Origin: CAYOHP01 sp964403795 [NCBI: uncultured bacterium]
GTDB taxonomy: Bacteria > Muiribacteriota > UBA6191 > CAZXTJ01
Direction: 5' to 3'
Assembly: GCA_964403795.1 (NCBI GenBank)
Contig: CAYOHP010000046.1
Coordinates: 1 to 42,979 of the forward strand
DNA: 42,979 nucleotides
The notes beneath the pieces were generated by a model that worked only from the letters and a program-made list of their open reading frames with translations, was not told the origin of the DNA and did not search any database. Positions 1 through 12,444 of this stretch are shown here, in pieces (within the stretch, counting starts at the first letter, position 1; the number at the start of each line of letters is the position of its first letter). Made by a program: the position numbers and the translations under genes.

Positions 1-64
1 GCCCGGGAGCCCGGTCTCCCCGAGGTTGACGGGGGTCGGGACCTCGTCGGATAGTCGGTCCGCC

Positions 65-1269
65 ATGCCCCACGACACCCCCCCCCACCTCGTCCCGGTG
101 GAGCTGGACCCTGCGATCCCCGGGATCGGTCCGGGTCCCGACGCGGGCTGGCTGCCCGACGGGGCACCCGGCTCCCTGGTCCTGGAGGACGGGTCGGTGT
201 TCCCGGGACGGGTGGCGGGACGGATGCGACCCACCACCGGCGAGGCGGTCTTCACGACGGCCATGGGCGGATACCCCGAGGCCATGACCGACCCCTCGTT
301 CCGGGGCCAGATCCTGGTCTTCACCTATCCCGAGATCGGGATCTACGGGGTGAACCCCTCGCTGGTCGAGTCGCGCGGCATCTACGCCCGGGCCCTGGTG
401 GTCCATCGCATCTGCCGCCACCCCAGCCTGGCCGGCGGGTACCTGCCCTTCCTGGAAGCGGTCGCCGATTCGGGCCGGGGCGTGCTCGAGGGCGTCGACA
501 CCCGGGCCCTGGCCCGACGGCTCCGCAAGCGCGGCACCATGCGGGCGGCCCTGGTGGGCGGCACCCCGGGGCCCGAGGATGCCCGCCGCATCGTCGCCGA
601 GTGGCCGGCGGCGGACACCTCGCCGCTCGCCGCCGGGATCCAGGGACCGGTCGTCACCGGCGACCCGGTGCGGATCGCCCTGGTCGACTTCGGGGTCAAG
701 GACGGAATCCGGGCTTCGCTCGAGGCGTTGGGCGCTTCGGTCGAGATCTATTCCCCCGAGCGCGGGATCGACTCGATCCTGGGCGCCCGTCCCGACGGGG
801 TGCTGCTCTCCAACGGCCCTGGCGACCCCGGAGTCATGGACGAGGCGGTCGACCTGGTGCGCGGCCTCCTGGGCAAGCTGCCGGTGATGGGGGTCTGCCT
901 CGGCCACCAGCTGCTGGGCCGGGCGCTCGGCGGCACCACCGAGAAGCTGCCCTTCGGACACCGGGGAGTGAACCAGCCGGTGCGCGACCTGGTCCGCGAC
1001 GAGGTCTACCTGACCAGCCAGAACCATGGATACGCGGTCAGCCGTTCGATCGAGAACCTCCCCGGGGTGCGCATCACCCATGTGCATGCCGGCGACGGCT
1101 CGGTCGAGGGGATCGCCCATGAGTCCCTGGGGTGCCACTCGGTCCAGTTCCACCCGGAGGCCCGCCCGGGGCCGCGGGATGCCGCCTTCCTCTTCGAGAA
1201 CTTCGTGGCGGACCTGAAGCGCCGACGGGTCAGCGGCACGCTGCGCTTCCGGGGACCGGAGGCCGAACC

Positions 1270-1273
<4 letters not shown>
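65..1273 (+). CDS. carA: Carbamoyl phosphate synthase small (glutaminase) subunit
   Basis: This subunit hydrolyses glutamine and channels ammonia to CarB for carbamoyl phosphate synthesis (pyrimidine and arginine pathways, cytoplasm). The N-terminal CarA domain begins at GSLVLEDGSVFPG. The C-terminal class I glutamine amidotransferase domain carries the nucleophile motif GVCLGHQLLG and the His/Glu pair in FHPEARPGP, so the catalytic triad is intact. The YPEIGIYGVN segment has Ile where CarA proteins usually have Asn (the family reads YPxIGNxGxN). The length, about 402 aa, is normal. I chose ATG 65; an in-frame TTG at 26 would add 13 poorly conserved residues, and neither start has a strong ribosome binding site. 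The stop overlaps the GTG of carB, which implies translational coupling. The identification is very secure; only the start is uncertain. Confidence 0.95.
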
Positions 1274-4425
<3,152 letters not shown>

Positions 4426-4428
4426 TCC

Positions 4429-5301
4429 CTACGCCCGGGCCGGGCGCAGGTCCTCGCCGGCACCGACCAGGGCAGCCCGCGGCATGAGGCCGACGGTGAC
4501 CGCCAGGATCGCGCCCAAGGGGGCCACCCATCCTCCCCGGAGCATGAGCAGGCCGGCACCCAGGTACCCGACGGCCACGCCCCGGGCCAGCATCGGACCC
4601 CAGGGAGGCCGCTCCAGCAGCAGGCGGGTGGGCCCCAGGTGGGAGTGGGCGCCGGCTCCTGCCCAGACCAGGCCGAACCAGGCCGCCGTCGCCAGCAGCA
4701 GCAGGGCTCCCCCGGTCCGGTCGAGGCGGGCGACCAGGGCGGCCGGCGAGTTCCCGGCGCCCAGTTCCAGCAGGCGGAGGAAGGCGGCCGCGGTGGCCAG
4801 GCCGGTGACGCAGAAGACCCCGCCGAGCTGGTGGGTGGCGGTCCACGCCGGTCGGCTCGACGCCGCCAGCAGCACTCCGGTGTAGGCCGTGACGAACCAG
4901 GCCGCCAGCCCACCGACCCCGGCGAGCAACCTCCCGGGGAAGGACCCTGCCAGCCAGGCCGCGCCCGCGGTCTCCCCCTGGACCAGCAGCGAGGCTGCCG
5001 TGGCCCCCGCCGCCGCGGTCGCGAACACGAGCCCCCAGGCCCCGACCGAGATCGGCGAGTACCACTTGAAACGGGTGAGCACCCGCCAGAATCGCTCCGG
5101 ACGGGTGAGGTGGGTGGTGAGCAGGCCTCCGCACCCGACCAGGATGGCGGCGGACGCCAGGAACCCGAGGCGCGCCAGGCGTGCCGAACCGGGACCATCC
5201 GCCACCAGGACCAGCAGCCCCAGGGCGTAGCATCCGGCCCCGATCCCGCCGAGGTGGAAGTAGAGGGGGACCATCAGGTCCCGCCCATGCCCCTTCTTCA
5301 T
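4429..5301 (-). CDS. NrfD/PsrC-like membrane subunit of formate dehydrogenase
   Basis: This is an integral membrane protein of 290 aa with about eight hydrophobic helices, starting MKKGHGRDLMVPLYFHLGG. The HLGGIGAG and TRPERFWRVLTRFKWYSPISVG segments match the NrfD/PsrC family, which anchors iron-sulphur/molybdopterin complexes and passes electrons to quinone. It is the last gene of the formate dehydrogenase operon. Its ATG overlaps the stop of the iron-sulphur subunit (ATGA), so the subunits are probably made stoichiometrically. Formate dehydrogenases of the FDH-N/O type usually use a cytochrome b anchor (FdnI/FdoI); an NrfD-type anchor is the alternative seen here. The family call is firm; the quinone-reduction role is inferred from the family and the operon. 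Confidence 0.88.
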   Translation of the reverse strand: MKKGHGRDLMVPLYFHLGGIGAGCYALGLLVLVADGPGSARLARLGFLASAAILVGCGGLLTTHLTRPERFWRVLTRFKWYSPISVGAWGLVFATAAAGATAASLLVQGETAGAAWLAGSFPGRLLAGVGGLAAWFVTAYTGVLLAASSRPAWTATHQLGGVFCVTGLATAAAFLRLLELGAGNSPAALVARLDRTGGALLLLATAAWFGLVWAGAGAHSHLGPTRLLLERPPWGPMLARGVAVGYLGAGLLMLRGGWVAPLGAILAVTVGLMPRAALVGAGEDLRPARA

Positions 5302-6053
5302 GCCGCGACTCCCAGGCCCCAGGCGGCCAGCGCCAGGGCCAACGCCCCCCAGGCGACCGCCCAGAGCGAGGCGGGCAGGACGCGGTCGCGGGGAGCGACC
5401 GGGGCCTCGGGAACGCCGTAGTAGGAGGGATGCTCGAGGAAGATCATCATCACCCCGAGCCCTCCCAGCTCCTCGGCGCCGTAGAGGTTGGCGGACACAT
5501 GGCCCTCGGCCTTGAGCTCGCCCAGGCGCGCCTTGGCACGCTCGAGCAGCACGTCCCGGGTCCCGAACGTGATGCAGTCGGTGGGACAGACCGCGGCGCA
5601 GGCCGGTTCCGAGCCTTCCCCGATCCGGTCCTCGCACATGGTGCACTTCTGGGCCACCTCGGTGGGCCCACCGATCCCGATCACTCCATAGGGACAGGCC
5701 GGGACGCAGTGCCCGTTCCCGTTGCAGACATCGGGATCCACCCGGATCACGCCCTCGCTGGTCCGGGAGATGGCCCCGGTGGGGCAAGCCCGCATGCAGG
5801 GGGCGTCGAAGCAGTGCTTGCAGGAGTCGGAGTAGAAGAGCCAGCGCGGGGCACCCCGGTCGTCGGTCGACTCGAGGAACTTCACCTGCTTCCAGGTGTC
5901 GCCCGAGAGCCCGGGAGGGTTCTGGTAGCTGCCCGTCTGCTCGGTGGGGGGAGGCACCGTCCCGTTCCACTCCCGGCAGGCCACCTGGCAGGCGCGGCAT
6001 CCGATGCACAGGCTGGTGTCGAGGACCATCCCGACCCGCTGCGGACCGCTCAT
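5298..6053 (-). CDS. fdhB: Formate dehydrogenase iron-sulphur subunit (four 4Fe-4S ferredoxin-like)
   Basis: This is the electron-transfer subunit between the molybdopterin subunit and the membrane anchor, 251 aa. Four cysteine groups can be read: CIGCRACQVAC near residue 16, CKHCFDAPCMRACP, CNGNGHCVPACP, and CTMCEDRIGEGSEPACAAVCP. This is the four-cluster pattern of FdnH/FdoH-type subunits. A C-terminal hydrophobic helix (SLWAVAWGALALALAAWGLG) would tether it to the membrane, as in that family. There is no signal peptide. The ATG overlaps the fdhA stop and the TGA overlaps the NrfD-like start, placing it in the middle of a tightly coupled operon. The symbol is used in the generic sense of the beta subunit. 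Confidence 0.93.
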   Translation of the reverse strand: MSGPQRVGMVLDTSLCIGCRACQVACREWNGTVPPPTEQTGSYQNPPGLSGDTWKQVKFLESTDDRGAPRWLFYSDSCKHCFDAPCMRACPTGAISRTSEGVIRVDPDVCNGNGHCVPACPYGVIGIGGPTEVAQKCTMCEDRIGEGSEPACAAVCPTDCITFGTRDVLLERAKARLGELKAEGHVSANLYGAEELGGLGVMMIFLEHPSYYGVPEAPVAPRDRVLPASLWAVAWGALALALAAWGLGVAA

Positions 6054-9046
6054 GACGCGCCCTCCTCCCGGTCGGGGGATTCGACCGCGCCGCGCCCCTC
6101 GGGCAGCTCGTCCACTTCGGGCACCTCGTCGGTGTCGGGCCCCCCGGCCTCCCCGGGTCGCCGGGTCCCTCCCGGTCGCCGGCTCCCCGTCACCGGACGC
6201 GAGGCAACCGATGGCCGTCGGTCCTGGGCCGGGTTCTCGACCCGGCAGCGGCAGGACTTGGTCTCCTGGATCGAGACGTTGGGTTCCAGCACGTCGAGGG
6301 TGAGGGCGTTGACCGAGGGACCGGTGGCGTCCCCGAACTCGCCGTAGTGCATCGGGATCCAGACGACCTCGATGAAGGCTCCCCCGCAGACCAGGGGCCG
6401 GAGGCGGTCGGTGACCATGGCCTTCACCGTGATCTCCCCCCGGGCGGTGCGGACCCGCACGGGCTGGCCGTTCTTCACCGCCAGCCTGGCCGCCAGCCCG
6501 CGGGAGATCTCGACGAACGGCTCCGGCTGGGCCTCGGCCAGCGGACCAAGGCGGCGCGACATGGCGCCCCCTCCCCACATCTCGTGGAGGAATCCGGTGG
6601 TCAGGACATGCGGGAACTCGCTCGGGTCGCCGAGCTCGAGGTGCTCGGCGGTACGGGGATGCGAGACCAGCGGGGAACAAGGGACCTCGGGGTGGAGAGG
6701 ATTCTCGATGGGACCCTCGAAGGGCTCGTAGTGCTCCGGGAAGGGACCGTCCTCGGGACGCAGCGAACGGCGCACCAGCTCGCCCCGGTCATGGAGTTCG
6801 AAGTCCCCGGCGAACAGGCGCGCCACTCCCTCGGCGGTCTTCTCGAAGGGGCGCTCGGCGCTCGCCGGGTAGAGGATGCGCTGGTTCCCCGGCCAGCTCC
6901 AGGCGAAGTCGGGATGCGATCCCAGGGGATCGTCGGCGGTGCCGCGACGGCGGGAGAGATCCTGGCCGCCCGCGAACAGCCCGGCGTAGAGACGGTTGCC
7001 GCAGGCGGTGGTGCCGTCTCCCCGGAGCCAGGCAGGCGAAGGCAGGGGCGCACCGGCCTCGAGCTCCGTCCCGTCGGGACCGGTGAGCGGGACCAGGGCC
7101 CTGCCCGCGATCTCACGGAGCACCGCCTGGTAGTCGCCTTCCCGGTGGTCCCAGATGGCGGACGCCAGGGCCCGGTCCCGGGGCCGGTCGCCGAGGCGGG
7201 TCATCAACTCGGAGTGCAGCCGGTCGAGGATCCAGAGGTCGGGTCGCGCCTCGCCGGGAGGATCCACGACCGTCTCGCGTCCCTGGACCCAGCGACCCGA
7301 ATTGGTGAGGCTGCCGGGCTTCTCCAGGAAGCCGGCTGCGGGCAGGACCCACACCTCGGTGCCGACCTGCGAAGGGTCGTCGACCAGGGTGAAGAAGCGA
7401 CTGGTCTCGGTCTCGAAGATGTCGACGACCACCAGGAGGTCGAGCCGGGAGAGCGACTCCAGGGTCAGCCGGCGGTCGGCGTTCGAGACGACCGGGTTCT
7501 GACCCATCACCACCAGCCCGCGCACCTCGCCGGTGCGCATGCGGTCCTGCAGCTCGTAGAGCGAGTACCCCTTGCCGCGGGGGACCCGGGGCAGCAGGCG
7601 GTAGCTGTCGGCCGGGGGAGATGCGGTACCGAACCAGGCGGCTAGCAGGTTCACCAGTCCGGCCCGGGCCTCCCGCCCGAAGGCCTTGGCGTAGTCGTCG
7701 AGGCTACGGTGGAACTCCTCCGGCTGGGGCAGGTATCCGGGGAGCTTGTCCCAGAGGACACCCATGTCGGTGGCACCCTGGACGTTCGACTCTCCCCGGT
7801 TGGCTCCCACCCCACCCCCCGGGACGCCCATATTCCCGAGCAGCAGCTGGAGGATCGCGTAGCAGCGGATCTGTTGCACGCCGATGGTGTGCTGGGTGGC
7901 ACCCAGCGCGTACATGACCACCCCGGGGCGGATCGTGCCCAGCAACCGGGCGACCTCGCGGATCCTCCCGGGATCGGCCCCGGTGATCTCGCTGGCGAGC
8001 TCCGGCGTGTAGCGCGAGAAGTGGTCCGCCAGATGCCGGAAGACGGTCCCCTCCTCCATGAGGTCGCGTCCCTGGAGGACCGCTCCGGCCGCGTCGCGGC
8101 GATAGCTCCAGGTCGAGGTGTCGTAGCCCACCGTGTCGCCCCGGCGACGCAGGCCCGAGAAGGCGCCTGCCTCGAAGCCGAAACCGGGGTGGACCTTGAA
8201 GAGGGCATTGGTGGCCCTCTTCAGGTAGGCCTCGTCATACCAGCGCCGTTCGATCACCTCGCGGATCAGGGCCCCCTGGAAGGCGATGTCGGAGCCGGGC
8301 CGGATCGGGACGAACAGGTCGGCGTGGGCCGCGGTGCGGGTGAACCTGGGGTCGACGACCACCAGCTTGGCCCCGGCCTGCTTGGCCTCGAGGATCCACT
8401 TCATCCCCATGGGGTGGTTCTCGGCCGGGTTGTTGCCCTCGACCAGGATGACGCGCGCGTTCTTGAAGTCCTTGTAGTGGTTGGTGGAGGCGCCGTAACC
8501 GAAGGTCGATCCCAACCCGGGGACCGTGGAGGAGTGTCATATCCTCGCTTGGTGCTCGATTCCCACCAGCCCGAGCAGGACCCCGAGCTTCTTGAACAGG
8601 TAGGCCTCCTCGTTGGTGTTGATCGCACCCCCGAGGAAGGCGAGGGCGTCGGTGCGCGAGGCGGTCCCCACCCAACCCGCGTCCCGGAGCTCGAGGATCC
8701 GCTCGGCGATCCGGGCCATGGCCTCGTCCCAGGTGGCAGGCTCGAAACCGGTCGCCCCGGGCCGGCGGACCATGGGCCGCACCAGGCGATCGGGATGCCG
8801 GTGGAGCCCGGCCGCAGCCGCTCCCTTCGAGCACAGCGTCCCCTCGTTGATGGGGTTGCCGCGGTCCCCTTCGAGCCAGAGGAGCTCGCCGTCGCGCACC
8901 TTCGCCTCGATGCCGCAGCCGCAGGAGCAGAAGCAGCACACGGTGCGCCGGGTCTCGGCCCCGCGGGTCCGGGACGGGGGCCTCGGCCCTTCGGCCTCCG
9001 GGTCGCCGAGGAAGCGATGCAACCAGCCCGCGATGCCGCTCGCCAT
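6050..9046 (-). CDS. fdhA: Selenocysteine-containing formate dehydrogenase alpha subunit (molybdopterin)
   Basis: The catalytic subunit oxidises formate to CO2 at a bis-MGD Mo/W centre. It is about 998 aa if the in-frame TGA at 8537-8539 is read as selenocysteine (residue 170). The context, HQARI-U-HSSTVPGLG, is the conserved Sec site of FDH-N/O enzymes, and homology continues in the same frame on both sides. An N-terminal 4Fe-4S motif is present (C37-x2-C40-x3-C44 and C72 in GTLCSKG). Cofactor segments include YALGATQHTIG and NRGESNVQGATDMG. A SECIS-like hairpin follows the TGA. I start at ATG 9046; upstream codons run into the panB promoter. No twin-arginine signal is visible, unlike E. coli FdnG/FdoG. 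The C-terminus has a Pro/Arg/Glu-rich tail of about 60 residues. Automatic gene calling would split this gene in two. Confidence 0.93.
8507..8526 (-). promoter_or_regulatory. SECIS-like hairpin for selenocysteine insertion in fdhA
   Basis: Ten nucleotides after the in-frame TGA (8537-8539, minus strand), the sequence CGGTCCC-CGGGTT-GGGATCG folds into a 7 bp stem (one G-U pair) with a 6 nt loop that includes G and U residues. Size and spacing resemble the E. coli fdhF SECIS, in which an apical hairpin lies about 11 nt after the UGA and binds SelB. The fold was found by eye, not computed. Confidence 0.7.
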
Positions 9047-9146
9047 GGTGCCTCCGTTCGCCGCGAGTGTACTACCCGGCGCCGGACCCGGCCGGCGCAG
9101 CCCCGGTCGCCGGGCAGGGACCGCGGAGGCCCAGGCGCGGGTGCGG

Positions 9147-9152
9147 TACGAT
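9147..9152 (+). promoter_or_regulatory. Candidate -10 element (TACGAT) for panB
   Basis: TACGAT lies in the divergent gap between fdhA and panB, 21 nt before the panB GTG. The same hexamer recurs at 16569 and 23974 in other short gaps. No convincing -35 is seen. Confidence 0.3.
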
Positions 9153-9173
9153 GCCGCCGCGGGAGGAGGACGC

Positions 9174-10007
9174 GTGTCCGAGCCCAAGGCCAGGAAGCCC
9201 GTCACCGTGCGCACCGTGGTGCGTCGCAAGGGGAAGCGGCCGCTCTCCATGCTGACGGCCTACGACTACCCCACCGCCTGCCTGCTGGAGGCCTCGGGGA
9301 TCGACATGATCCTGGTCGGGGACTCGGTCGGGAACGTGATCCTCGGTTACCGCGACACCCTGCGGGTCACCATGGACGACATGGTCCGCCATACCCGGGC
9401 CGTGACCCGGGGCGCCCGCACCCCGCTGGTGGTGGCCGACATGCCCTTCATGAGCTGCTCGGTCTCGCGGGAGGCCGCCCTCGCCAACGCCGGCAGGCTG
9501 ATCGCCGAGGGCGGCGCCGGAGCCGTCAAGATCGAAGGCGCGGGCGCGCTGGTCGACACCATCGCGGCCATCGTGGAAGCCGGGATCCCGGTGATGGGAC
9601 ATCTCGGGCTGACCCCGCAGTTCGTGCACCAGCTCGGCGGCTACCGCTACCAGGGGAAGACCGAGGCCGAGGCGGGCCGCCTGATCGAGGCCGCCCGGGC
9701 CCTGGACCGCGCCGGGGTGTTCGCGCTCGTGCTGGAGTGCGTCCCTCCCTCGCTCGCCGAGGCCGTGACCCGGGAGGTCTCGGCGGTCACGATCGGGATC
9801 GGGGCGGGCGACACCTGCGACGGACAGGTCCTGGTCTTCCACGACCTCCTGGGACTCAATCCCCGCAAGGTCCCGGCCTTCGTCAAGCCCACCGCCGAGC
9901 TCGGCAAGGCGGCCTCCGGGGGCATCGAGGCGTGGATCCAGGCGGTCCAGGCACGGACCTCGACCCCACCCATGGGGGAGGATCCCTCGGCGGAAGGAGC
10001 GGTCTGA
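9174..10007 (+). CDS. panB: 3-methyl-2-oxobutanoate hydroxymethyltransferase
   Basis: PanB is the first enzyme of pantothenate synthesis. It transfers a hydroxymethyl group from methylene-tetrahydrofolate to alpha-ketoisovalerate to give ketopantoate. The 277 aa protein has the family signatures: LTAYDYPTACLLEASGIDMI, GDSVGNVILGY, the metal/substrate region VADMPFMS, VKIEGA, MGHLGLTPQ and IGIGAG. Translation starts at GTG 9174, immediately after a strong ribosome binding site (GGGAGGAGGA, 9161-9170). The open frame extends upstream to 8613, but that part is antisense to fdhA. The TGA overlaps the ATG of panC by one base, so the two pantothenate genes form an operon. Confidence 0.95.
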   Translation: MSEPKARKPVTVRTVVRRKGKRPLSMLTAYDYPTACLLEASGIDMILVGDSVGNVILGYRDTLRVTMDDMVRHTRAVTRGARTPLVVADMPFMSCSVSREAALANAGRLIAEGGAGAVKIEGAGALVDTIAAIVEAGIPVMGHLGLTPQFVHQLGGYRYQGKTEAEAGRLIEAARALDRAGVFALVLECVPPSLAEAVTREVSAVTIGIGAGDTCDGQVLVFHDLLGLNPRKVPAFVKPTAELGKAASGGIEAWIQAVQARTSTPPMGEDPSAEGAV

Positions 10008-10879
10008 TGCAGAGAGCCCACCGGCCGGAAGAGCTTCGGGAGCTGGTCCGCGCCGCGCGCAAGGACGGGGCCCGGGTCGGGTTCGTCCCCACCATGGGGT
10101 GCCTGCATGCCGGCCACGCCTCGCTCATGCGGGCCGCCGCCCGCGACTGCCGGGCCGTGGTGGCCTCGGTCTACGTGAACCCGACCCAGTTCGGACCCAA
10201 CGAGGACTTCGATGCCTATCCCCGCCAGCTCGAGGCCGATGCCGAGCTCAGCCGGGAGGCCGGCGCCACCATCCTCTACGCCCCCCGGGACGAGGCGATG
10301 TACCCGGAGGGGTTCTCGACCTTCGTCGACCAGGAGCTGCTCTCGGTCCCGCTCTGCGGCCAGGGCCGGCCGGGCCACTTCCGGGGGGTCTGCACCATCG
10401 TCACCAAGCTGCTGAACCAGGTGGGCCCGGACATCGCCTACTTCGGCCAGAAGGACGCCCAGCAGGCCCTGGTGATCCGCCGCATGGTGCGGGACCTCGA
10501 CCTCCCGGTCGAGATCCGGATCTGCCCCATCGTCCGGGAGCCCGACGGACTCGCTATGTCGAGCCGCAACCGCTACCTCTCGGGCGAGGACCGGGGCCGG
10601 GCGCTGACCCTCTCGAAGGCCCTGACCGCGGTCCGGAGGAGCTTCGAGGCGGGCGAACGGCGGGTCGACAGCCTGATCGCAGCAGGGAAGGCCGTGTTCC
10701 GCGACGCCCCGGGGGTCTCGCTCGAGTACCTCGAAGTGGTCGAGGCCCAGGCCCTCACCCGGATCGCCTCGGTCCGGGGGATCTGCCTGGTGGCGGTGGC
10801 GGCCAAGGTGGGCCCCGCCCGGCTGATCGACAACCTCGTCCTGGACGGCGACACCGGGAAGGTGCGCGAAGCGCTCTAG
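10007..10879 (+). CDS. panC: Pantothenate synthetase (pantoate-beta-alanine ligase)
   Basis: PanC joins pantoate and beta-alanine using ATP, through a pantoyl-adenylate. It is 290 aa, the normal length. The nucleotidyltransferase signatures are present: FVPTMGCLHAGH (His34 and His37, HIGH-like) and the KMSKS-like MSSRNRYLS. Other conserved segments are YVNPTQFGPNEDF, HFRGVCTIVTKL and YFGQKDAQQ. The ATG is in the TGATG overlap with panB and is preceded by GGAAGGAGC. With panB it covers two of the four pantothenate steps; panD and panE are not in the window. Confidence 0.96.
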   Translation: MQRAHRPEELRELVRAARKDGARVGFVPTMGCLHAGHASLMRAAARDCRAVVASVYVNPTQFGPNEDFDAYPRQLEADAELSREAGATILYAPRDEAMYPEGFSTFVDQELLSVPLCGQGRPGHFRGVCTIVTKLLNQVGPDIAYFGQKDAQQALVIRRMVRDLDLPVEIRICPIVREPDGLAMSSRNRYLSGEDRGRALTLSKALTAVRRSFEAGERRVDSLIAAGKAVFRDAPGVSLEYLEVVEAQALTRIASVRGICLVAVAAKVGPARLIDNLVLDGDTGKVREAL

Positions 10880-11099
10880 CATTGGCCTGCAGCTCGCCCG
10901 CAAGGGGCTCGCTGGCCCGTTCCTCAGGGGGGCGCTCCTGGGACCTCCCGAGGACACCCCGCCGGGAGATCCTCCCGGTCGCGTCCGGTCCGCGGGAGTA
11001 CTTGCCCCGGGGACCCGCGGCGGGCGACGTTTCCATGGGGGCCCCGCGCCCCCGGGACGGCCCCTCCCTCCCCGAGGGGCTGCGAAGCGAGGAAGAGGC
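10880..11099 (+). other. Intergenic gap with two short GC hairpins
   Basis: This gap of about 220 bp after panC contains no convincing gene. It can form two short hairpins: GGGGGC-CCCGC-GCCCCC at 11037-11053, and CCCCTC-CCTCCCC-GAGGGG at 11061-11079. Neither is followed by a T-run. They could mark transcript ends or the leader of the next gene; I cannot tell which. Confidence 0.4.
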
Positions 11100-12443
11100 G
11101 TGACCGAAGCCGTTCCCGGAGCCTCCCAGGACGAGGCCCTGGGCGATGTCCAGGACATCCAGCTCCGCATCGAGCGGGGGGATCCCTCGGTCGTCCCGGC
11201 CCTGCTGCGCCGCATCCATGGCAGTCGCGACAAGGTGCTGCGCCGCCTGCTGGCCCGCACCTGCGCCCAGATCGCGGCCCAGGAACACCTGAGGTCGATC
11301 GCCAAGCTCTACCTCGACAAGGACGCCCAGGTCCGGCTCTGGGCGCTCGCCACCATCTCCCGGCTCGAGGACCACTCGTTCTACCCGCTCCTGGTAAGGG
11401 CCTTCCTCTACGACCCCGACAAGCGGGTGCGCTCGGCCAGCCGCCGGACCATGCGCCGCCTGAGCCCCGCCCAGACCGCGGTGCTGCTCGATCGCATGGA
11501 GTCGACCGGCCAGGCCTGGATGAAGGAGGCCGCACACCAGGCCCGTCCCATCCTCCGGGACCTCTCGAAGAGCCTGGTCGAACCGCACACCGCCAGCATC
11601 GACCTCGACATCACCACCCTCGACGACGGCAACCTGGGACCGCGGGGGGACTACGTCCCCCCCGACGACGGGGAGCCGGAGCCGGAACCCTCGGCGGACG
11701 AATCGGCCGTGTCGGCGGCCAAGGACCTGGGGACCGGGATCGACCCGGCCATCGACGAGGCCGCCGCCGACGCGGTGTGGCGGGAGCAGCGGGCCCAGAA
11801 GAAGAAGACCATGGGCATCGCCGAGGCGATCGCCCGGGATGGCAAGGGGAGCGGGGAACACCGGACCTTCACCCGGCGCGACTGCCCCCGCTGCGGGGAG
11901 CGCATCATGGTGGAGGCGATCCTCTGCCGCTACTGCCAGACGGTCTTCGACGAGGAGGGGGTCGATCAGCTGATGGCGCTGGCCAAGGTCAAGGTCGTAC
12001 CCCTTCCGATCCGCTCCCCCTCCCACCGGGGTAGCGCCCTGGTGATCGACCTCATGATCAGCCTCCTGTTCCTGCCGCTGGCCGGGGCCGGGCTCGTCTA
12101 CTTCCTGTTCCGGGACGCCCTGCGGGAGGGCAAGGGCATCGGCAAGGCGACCTACAAGATGCGGGTGGTGGATCTGGCCACCGGTGCCCCGTGCAGCTTC
12201 CGCCAGAGCCTGATGCGCAATGCCCCGCTGCTCCTCCCCTTCTTCCCGCTCGCCGAGGTGGTCTGGATCACCGCCCGGGGCAGTCGCATGGCCGACGAGT
12301 GGTCCGGGACCCGGGTGGTCTTCATCGACGAACCTCCCGACACCGCGGTACTGGCGGCCGGGACCATGGCGCTGCTCTCGCTGTTGGCTCTGACCCTCGT
12401 CTCGGTGCTGGTCTTCGGTCCCGGCGGACCGGGAGCCTTCTGA
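11100..12443 (+). CDS. HEAT-repeat / zinc-ribbon / RDD-domain membrane protein
   Basis: This is a three-part protein of 447 aa. Residues about 15-155 are helical HEAT-like repeats (for example KDAQVRLWALATISRLED and DKRVRSASRRTMRRLSP). Residues 160-255 form a Pro/Glu/Asp-rich linker. A zinc ribbon follows (C262-x2-C265, C276-x2-C279; CPRCGERI and CRYCQ). From about residue 308 there is an RDD-type membrane domain with hydrophobic helices near 312-336, 375-392 and 417-439 and the typical RDALREGKGIGKATYKMRVVD segment. Translation starts at GTG 11100 behind GAGGAAGAGG. RDD proteins are poorly characterised membrane proteins; the HEAT and zinc parts suggest a protein-binding cytoplasmic side. 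It is followed 1 bp later by another zinc-ribbon membrane protein, probably a partner. The exact function is unknown. Confidence 0.75.
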   Translation: MTEAVPGASQDEALGDVQDIQLRIERGDPSVVPALLRRIHGSRDKVLRRLLARTCAQIAAQEHLRSIAKLYLDKDAQVRLWALATISRLEDHSFYPLLVRAFLYDPDKRVRSASRRTMRRLSPAQTAVLLDRMESTGQAWMKEAAHQARPILRDLSKSLVEPHTASIDLDITTLDDGNLGPRGDYVPPDDGEPEPEPSADESAVSAAKDLGTGIDPAIDEAAADAVWREQRAQKKKTMGIAEAIARDGKGSGEHRTFTRRDCPRCGERIMVEAILCRYCQTVFDEEGVDQLMALAKVKVVPLPIRSPSHRGSALVIDLMISLLFLPLAGAGLVYFLFRDALREGKGIGKATYKMRVVDLATGAPCSFRQSLMRNAPLLLPFFPLAEVVWITARGSRMADEWSGTRVVFIDEPPDTAVLAAGTMALLSLLALTLVSVLVFGPGGPGAF

Positions 12444-12444
12444 C

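Noticed and set aside
26-64. TTG start for carA at 26
   Set aside because: It adds 13 residues with no similarity to CarA N-termini. ATG 65 is preferred, but the window edge prevents a check of upstream context.
8507-8545. fdhA as two genes or a pseudogene broken by a stop
   Set aside because: The stop is a TGA at the conserved selenocysteine site, the reading frame is unchanged across it, conserved sequence continues on both sides, and a SECIS-like hairpin follows.
11037-11079. Rho-independent terminator after panC
   Set aside because: Short GC hairpins can be drawn, but there is no T-run and they lie about 160-200 bp after the stop; the evidence does not support a terminator call.
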